DNA of 18,549 nucleotides from Anaerolineales bacterium (GTDB lineage: Bacteria; Chloroflexota; Anaerolineae; Anaerolineales; Villigracilaceae), in the NCBI GenBank assembly GCA_016928525.1, contig JAFGKO010000281.1, positions 1 to 18,549 on the forward strand, read 5' to 3'. Positions 14,484 to 18,549 of the stretch are shown in pieces. The translations under genes were made by a program, and so were the position numbers. Each line of letters opens with the position of its first letter. Within the stretch, counting starts at the first letter, position 1. The notes beneath the pieces were generated by a model that saw only the letters and a list, made by a program, of their open reading frames with translations, had not been told where the DNA came from and did not search any database.

Positions 14484-15896
14484 TCACGGATAACTTTGTT
14501 GCAACCAATCCAGTGGATTGGCCTGCACACCGTTGACCCACACTTCCCAATGCTGGTGTGCGCCAGTAACACGTCCTGTGTCGCCAACCAGCCCAATCAC
14601 TTGGCCTTGTTCCACCACTTGGCCAACCTGTACATTGATCTCTGACTGGTGCCAGAAGCCGCTGTAAATTCCCCAGCCATGATCGATGATGGTGGCGTTC
14701 CCACGCACGGTCCACAGCCCGGCAAATACAACTTTCCCTGCTGCTGGCGCGGTGATTTGTAAACCTTTACCGCCACAAAAATCCAACCCACTGTGGAACC
14801 CTTGGATCTCAGCATTACTGTCTACACCGTAATAGGTACGGCGCGTGCCGTATCTGGATGTGAAACAGTCGGGATAAGCAGATGGGTTTGAAAATACTCC
14901 ATTCCAATATTTGGTAGGCGTGGCATCCGCCGTGAGCGCAAATAGTTGCTCTTCTTCTGGTTTAGTGACTGCCGGGTCAATTTTGCTGGATTCGACGTAT
15001 AAGTCTTCCCTAGGATAATTTCCAGATGTGACTAAAACCATCTGCTCGAAGGATTGCTTGCTGCCATCCGGCAGGGCCGCTTCCAGGCGCAGGGGATAGG
15101 GACCGGGTTCCTGCATGGCGTGCACGCCTTGTAGCGCAACCTGGCTGCCATACCCCTGCGGGGCACTTTCTGTGTCTGGGAAAAAGTGAAGCTCATGATC
15201 CACTAACATGCCACTGACGGTTACGCCAGTGGGAACTTGCACTTGGATGACGGTTGTACCGCCTTGCTTGAGGGGCAGGGGACTGGCTTTTGCGTCCTTG
15301 AAGACGGCCGGCAAGCCGCTGGCTATTGCTTCAGAATCGCCGCTGATAGCATACAACACATCACCGGGCAACGCATCCCAGGTGCCGCTCAGTCCGTTAA
15401 CCTGCGCCAGCGCCCAGGGATTGGTATTGCGCTTGACGGCCAACTCAAGCAGCGACTCACCATTGGCAGGTGTGATGCGTGCTGTCAACTGGTTCTCTCC
15501 CGTTTGCTGCGGTACGATCAGGCTGACGCCCACATATAACTCGGTCGGACTGACCAGCCGGTTGAGCTTTCGCAGTGTGGGTTCCCCAATTTGCGCGCGA
15601 CGGCTTATACTGCGAAATGAGTCGCCGAACTGCACAAATTCGGTCACCAGCACACCGCTGATACCTTCCAGGCCGGGGATGACCAGTTCCTGCCCGGCGG
15701 AGAGCAGGTTGGGATCGCTGATGCCGTTGGCGTTCATCAAATCTGTTAAATCTACGTTGAAGCGTGAAGAGATCAATGACAGCGTATCGCCAGATTGCAC
15801 GATATAAACCGGCCCTTCGGCTGTTTGTGCAGAAGCTGGGGAGACAGAAAAGGATATAACGATAAAAGCTACAAGTGCGATGAAACGTTTAAGCAT
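14484..15896 (-). CDS. secreted LysM-domain M23 (LytM-type) endopeptidase, 470 aa
   Basis: A signal peptide occupies residues 1-23 (MLKRF, a hydrophobic core, then SPASA). LysM domain one is at 31-74 (YIVQSGDTLSLISSRFNV...LVIP), a second at about 84-131 (FVQFGDSFRSI...LIVP) and a weaker third at about 137-183. A beta-rich middle region follows. The C-terminal M23 zinc peptidase has all expected ligands: HxxxD at 368-372, His416, and HxH at 447-449 (HQH). It should cleave peptidoglycan stem-peptide cross-links outside the membrane, anchored by LysM. A longer ORF begins at 15962, but ATG 15896 directly precedes the signal peptide and overlaps the DUF192 stop by eight bases, implying translational coupling; GGA in the upstream gene serves as a weak ribosome binding site. 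Catalytic residues are intact, so it should be an active enzyme. Confidence 0.85.
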   Translation of the reverse strand: MLKRFIALVAFIVISFSVSPASAQTAEGPVYIVQSGDTLSLISSRFNVDLTDLMNANGISDPNLLSAGQELVIPGLEGISGVLVTEFVQFGDSFRSISRRAQIGEPTLRKLNRLVSPTELYVGVSLIVPQQTGENQLTARITPANGESLLELAVKRNTNPWALAQVNGLSGTWDALPGDVLYAISGDSEAIASGLPAVFKDAKASPLPLKQGGTTVIQVQVPTGVTVSGMLVDHELHFFPDTESAPQGYGSQVALQGVHAMQEPGPYPLRLEAALPDGSKQSFEQMVLVTSGNYPREDLYVESSKIDPAVTKPEEEQLFALTADATPTKYWNGVFSNPSAYPDCFTSRYGTRRTYYGVDSNAEIQGFHSGLDFCGGKGLQITAPAAGKVVFAGLWTVRGNATIIDHGWGIYSGFWHQSEINVQVGQVVEQGQVIGLVGDTGRVTGAHQHWEVWVNGVQANPLDWLQQSYP

Positions 15897-16263
15897 CTTG
15901 AAATTCCACTTTATCACCGATTTGATAATCCTCCCAGCGGTCAGGATGGATCTCGAGTACATAACAGGCAGGTTGGGCTGACAGGTAAGCCGGTCGCCAG
16001 GACTTGGCGATGACTTTATCTACAACCGTCATATCTGTGTTGATCCAGACCACGTTCAGATCGAACGGGACAAACAGCATATGGATGGATGAGTCGATAC
16101 GGCTGTCGCGTCGCCCCTGGACCAGGAGCAGGCCATCATCCGGTTCGAGGCGGTCACGAAAGGTCAGCCCGCGCAAACGGCATAGGAATGAATCGCAATA
16201 CTTGACGCGTGCTGGCGACAAATCCGGCTGATTTAAGTTGCGTACGAATATGAAGCGAGACAT
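15889..16263 (-). CDS. DUF192 family protein, 124 aa
   Basis: The sequence follows the DUF192 pattern: RLRGLTFRDRL near residue 30, DGLLLVQ, a SSIHMLFVPFDLNVVWINTDMTVVDKV core, and YVLEIHP before the end. The family is small and often exported, with no established biochemical role; this copy shows no clear signal peptide. Its last eight bases overlap the start of the LysM/M23 gene, so the two form an operon. The start codon has no good Shine-Dalgarno sequence and lies only 15 bases after the terminator of the upstream response regulator gene, so expression may depend on readthrough or on a promoter inside that gene. Confidence 0.8.
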   Translation of the reverse strand: MSRFIFVRNLNQPDLSPARVKYCDSFLCRLRGLTFRDRLEPDDGLLLVQGRRDSRIDSSIHMLFVPFDLNVVWINTDMTVVDKVIAKSWRPAYLSAQPACYVLEIHPDRWEDYQIGDKVEFQDA

Positions 16264-16277
16264 CTTCTATAGTTACA

Positions 16278-16307
16278 AGAAAACGGGGCGACTTGCGCCG
16301 CCCCGTT
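16278..16307 (-). terminator. intrinsic terminator of the response regulator gene
   Basis: On the minus strand AACGGGGCG (16307-16299) pairs with CGCCCCGTT (16290-16282) across an eight-base loop, followed by TTTTCTT. It lies between the receiver gene and the DUF192 start. Confidence 0.75.
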
Positions 16308-16322
16308 GGTATTTTGTGTCGG

Positions 16323-16721
16323 TCAGGCTGCCGAGTTCTTTGCGCTGAGCACCTTTTCCACGCTGTTCAAAAGGTCCTGTGGGCTGAATGGTTTGGCGAT
16401 GTAGTCGTCCACTTTGGCGATGTGCAGGCCGAGCACTTTATCGATGCTTTGCGCCTTGGCCGTGACGACGATGACCGGGATATCTTTGGTTTTTTCGTCA
16501 GCTTTCATTTGCTGGTATACTTCCCACCCGTCCATATCCGGCATCATCAGGTCGAGCAATACCAGATCGGGCGGTTGTTGGCGCACTTTTTCCAAACCCT
16601 CTTTGCCGCCCGCGGCGCCGACCACTTCAAATCCCCGGCGGCCCAAAATGAGACGGATCAGATCGATCATTTCTGGTTCGTCTTCGATGCACAAGATTTG
16701 TTTGGTATTTGTATCATTCAT
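16323..16721 (-). CDS. CheY-like single-domain response regulator, 132 aa
   Basis: This is a complete receiver domain with no output domain. It has the acidic pair Glu13-Asp14, phosphoacceptor Asp57 in LVLLDLMMPDMDGW, switch Thr87 (VIVVTAKA) and Lys110 in YIAKPF. It should be phosphorylated by a histidine kinase that is not encoded in the window, and act by protein-protein contacts or as a phosphorelay intermediate. Its start is 44 bp from the divergent exonuclease III start, so promoters of the two genes must overlap each other's coding regions. It ends at a terminator. Ribosome binding is probably by AGG in AGGCACCTC; no stronger site is seen. Confidence 0.9.
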   Translation of the reverse strand: MNDTNTKQILCIEDEPEMIDLIRLILGRRGFEVVGAAGGKEGLEKVRQQPPDLVLLDLMMPDMDGWEVYQQMKADEKTKDIPVIVVTAKAQSIDKVLGLHIAKVDDYIAKPFSPQDLLNSVEKVLSAKNSAA

Positions 16722-16765
16722 GAGGTGCCTGTCCTATTGGCAAGTTTACCACAAAGCGAGGCGAT

Positions 16766-17527
16766 GTGAAAATCGTTACCTGGAATGTGAACGGATTGCG
16801 CGCAGCGCTGAAGAAAGATGCGCTCAGCGCGGCTCTTTCCTGGACCCCGGACCTGCTCTGCCTCCAGGAAATTAAAGCCCGCCCCGAGCAATTGACCGAT
16901 GAGCAGCGTAACATCCCTGGCTACCAGATCGTCTGGAACCCGGGCGAACGTCCCGGATACAGCGGCGTGGCGACTCTCATGCGCGAAGAGGCGTTGGAAG
17001 TTGAACTCGGTATGAACGCGCCGCGATTCAACCTCGAAGGGCGCGTTATCCGCACCCGTCATACCGACTTCCTGCTCTATAACATTTACTTCCCCAATGG
17101 TCAGCGTGGCAAGGACCGCGTAGACTATAAGCTGGATTTTTACGCCCACCTGCTGGAAGCCTGCGATGCGTTACATGCGGCGGGTGAAAACGTCATAATC
17201 ACAGGCGATTTTAATACTGCTCATATGCCTATTGACCTGAAAAATCCCAAAGAGAACGAGACGACTTCCGGCTTTTTGCCTGAAGAACGCGAATGGGTGG
17301 GTAAGTTCCTCGATCATGGTTTTGTGGATATTTACCGCAAGCTTTATCCGGAACGCGAGCAATATACCTGGTGGACATATCGTTTCAATGCCCGCCAGCG
17401 TGGGATTGGTTGGCGCATAGACTATTTTTTGGCTTCGGAGGCGCTTGCGCCGCGTGTAAAGGATGTTATTATCCATGATGATATACCGGGCTCGGACCAT
17501 TGTCCGGTAGAAATGATCTTCGAATAA
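16766..17527 (+). CDS. xth: exodeoxyribonuclease III (AP endonuclease), 253 aa
   Basis: The full-length protein is of the exonuclease III/AP endonuclease family of base-excision repair, acting on abasic sites in DNA with Mg2+. Key residues are all present: Asn8 (TWNVNGLR), Glu35 (LCLQEIK), Tyr106 (NIYFPNG), Asp148 and Asn150 (ITGDFNTAH), and Asp244-His245 (SDHCPV). RIDYFLAS near residue 217 is also typical. Length (253 aa) matches exoA/xth proteins. The start is GTG at 16766, with GAGG at 16758-16761 at short (four-base) spacing; the next residues MKIVTWNVNG are the canonical N-terminus. It is divergent from the response regulator and not obviously cotranscribed with ftsH, which has its own promoter elements. 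Confidence 0.95.
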   Translation: MKIVTWNVNGLRAALKKDALSAALSWTPDLLCLQEIKARPEQLTDEQRNIPGYQIVWNPGERPGYSGVATLMREEALEVELGMNAPRFNLEGRVIRTRHTDFLLYNIYFPNGQRGKDRVDYKLDFYAHLLEACDALHAAGENVIITGDFNTAHMPIDLKNPKENETTSGFLPEEREWVGKFLDHGFVDIYRKLYPEREQYTWWTYRFNARQRGIGWRIDYFLASEALAPRVKDVIIHDDIPGSDHCPVEMIFE

Positions 17528-17563
17528 CTCTGAAAGTGTCCAAAGCACCATTTTTGATTGTTT

Positions 17564-17594
17564 TTGACAGGAATATATAAGAAAATTGTTATAA
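17564..17594 (+). promoter_or_regulatory. possible upstream promoter of ftsH
   Basis: A consensus TTGACA at 17564-17569 is followed at 18-19 bp by GTTATAA (17588-17594). The -10 is imperfect and the spacing is slightly long. Confidence 0.45.
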
Positions 17595-17607
17595 GAATTA
17601 GCCGGCT

Positions 17608-17637
17608 CTACTCGTCAAGAGAGTAGATTGGTATAAT
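17608..17637 (+). promoter_or_regulatory. extended -10 promoter of ftsH with a palindrome in the -35 region
   Basis: TGG TATAAT at 17629-17637 is a perfect extended -10. In place of a good -35 there is an inverted repeat, CTACTC (17608-17613) and GAGTAG (17621-17626), with a seven-base centre. It could be an operator. It does not match CIRCE or CtsR sites. Confidence 0.55.
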
Positions 17638-17662
17638 CGTATCGGTATTGGAGGATAATTCT

Positions 17663-18549
17663 GTGAATTCGCGAAATCAATCGTTTCTCGTCTACTTCCT
17701 GCTCATTGTTGCCATTGCTGCTATGTTTTACATGGGTTTTCGGCAAGATGGCGATAGTCAGGAAGTATTGACAATTAATCAACTCGCTCAAGATATTCAA
17801 GCAGGGAAGGTTGGGAAAGTCACCGTTAAAAGTGATGATAAGCTGCAGGTTGTTTACCAGGAAGGGACGGAAAAACTAGCTCAGAAGGAAGCAGGAGCAA
17901 CCTTGGTCGAACAACTTGTTAGCCTGGGTGTTACTCCTCAACAGCTCTCGCCAGAAAACAATGATTTCAAACTGGTGGTCGAGGCGCCTTCTTCCTGGGT
18001 AGGGATTCTCAGCAGCGTTGTGTATATCTTACCCATTTTGTTGATGGGCGGTGTGCTTTGGTTTATCTTCAGACAGGCGCAGGGCAGCAACAATCAAGCT
18101 ATGGCTTTTGGAAAATCTCGCGCGCGTATGTTCAGCGGTGATCATCCCACTGTCACATTTTCAGATGTCGCTGGCGTAGAGGAAGCCAAGGAAGAATTGG
18201 CCGAGGTGGTTGAGTTCTTGCGTGAACCGCAAAAGTTCATCCAGCTTGGCGCGCGCATCCCGAAAGGTGTTTTGTTGGTTGGGCCTCCCGGCACGGGTAA
18301 AACCCTGCTGGCCAAGGCTGTCTCCGGCGAAGCGGGTGTCCCGTTCTTCTCGATCTCCGGCTCGGAGTTTGTGGAAATGTTCGTCGGTGTAGGCGCCAGC
18401 CGTGTACGTGACCTGTTCGATCAGGCCAAGCGCCATTCGCCCTGCATCGTCTTCGTGGACGAAATCGACGCGGTTGGCCGTCAGCGCGGCGCTGGTCTGG
18501 GTGGCTCACATGACGAGCGCGAGCAGACCTTGAACCAGATGCTGGTCGA
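17663..18549 (+). CDS. ftsH: ATP-dependent zinc metalloprotease FtsH, 5' part (cut by window edge)
   Basis: Membrane-bound AAA+ protease that degrades damaged membrane proteins and short-lived regulators. The first 295 residues are visible: TM1 at about 8-24, an external domain (30-110) starting with the typical [11 protein letters not shown] segment, TM2 at about 112-136, then the AAA domain with [14 protein letters not shown], Walker A GPPGTGKT (207-214), the pore loop [18 protein letters not shown], and Walker B IVFVDEID (262-269). The second-region-of-homology arginines and the zinc-binding HEXXH lie beyond the edge. The start is GTG at 17663, with GGAGG at 17650-17654 and eight-base spacing; M-N-S-R-N then leads straight into TM1. 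No frame disruption is seen. Confidence 0.97.
   Translation, partial: MNSRNQSFLVYFLLIVAIAAMFYMGFRQDGDSQEVLTINQLAQDIQAGKVGKVTVKSDDKLQVVYQEGTEKLAQKEAGATLVEQLVSLGVTPQQLSPENNDFKLVVEAPSSWVGILSSVVYILPILLMGGVLWFIFRQAQGSNNQAMAFGKSRARMFSGDHPTVTFSDVAGVEEAKEELAEVVEFLREPQKFIQLGARIPKGVLLVGPPGTGKTLLAKAVSGEAGVPFFSISGSEFVEMFVGVGASRVRDLFDQAKRHSPCIVFVDEIDAVGRQRGAGLGGSHDEREQTLNQMLV

Overview
The window is bacterial, roughly 55% G+C, with compact genes, strong AGGAG-type ribosome binding sites, extended -10 promoters and many clear intrinsic terminators. Gene content (COG3349-type flavoproteins, a DUF3891 protein, an HU-like protein, SH3b and LysM wall proteins, DUF192, ABC-F, FtsH) and the dispersed inverted repeats fit a Chloroflexota lineage, probably Anaerolineae. 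That assignment is inference from recall, not from a search. No rRNA, tRNA, CRISPR array, integrase or transposase was seen.

Layout. Positions 1-513 hold the first codons of a minus-strand gene at the edge and a 119-aa hypothetical minus-strand gene whose -10 box suggests a leaderless mRNA. A gap (514-992) carries a promoter and leader for a 132-aa HU-like DNA-binding protein (993-1391), which ends at a good terminator. Next come two tandem paralogous FAD-dependent oxidoreductases of about 740 and 715 aa (1593-3815, 3825-5972), a long-stem terminator, a 131-bp inverted-repeat element, and an acetoacetate decarboxylase-like gene (6330-7385). Then an N-terminally short STAS gene (minus) and a DUF3891 gene (plus), a second dispersed palindrome, and a third flavoprotein of the amine oxidase/protoporphyrinogen oxidase type (minus, 8549-9853).

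A divergent promoter region separates that flavoprotein from an 809-aa protein with a GH25 muramidase domain, four SH3b domains and a phosphodiester glycosidase (NAGPA) domain, but no visible signal peptide. A bidirectional terminator separates it from an ABC-F ATPase (minus). Next is a very short minus-strand transcription unit with its own promoter and terminator (a 33-codon leaderless ORF or a small RNA), then a secreted LysM/M23 endopeptidase translationally coupled to a DUF192 gene, a stand-alone CheY-like receiver, exonuclease III (plus), and the 5' part of ftsH running off the right edge.

How the genes may work together. The tandem flavoproteins plus the ADC-like gene look like a small undescribed enzymatic cluster acting on a hydrophobic or keto-acid-type substrate, possibly with the third flavoprotein; the substrate cannot be read from sequence. 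The GH25-SH3b-NAGPA protein and the LysM/M23 protein are both cell-wall hydrolases. The right end (response regulator, xth, ftsH) is housekeeping and signalling.
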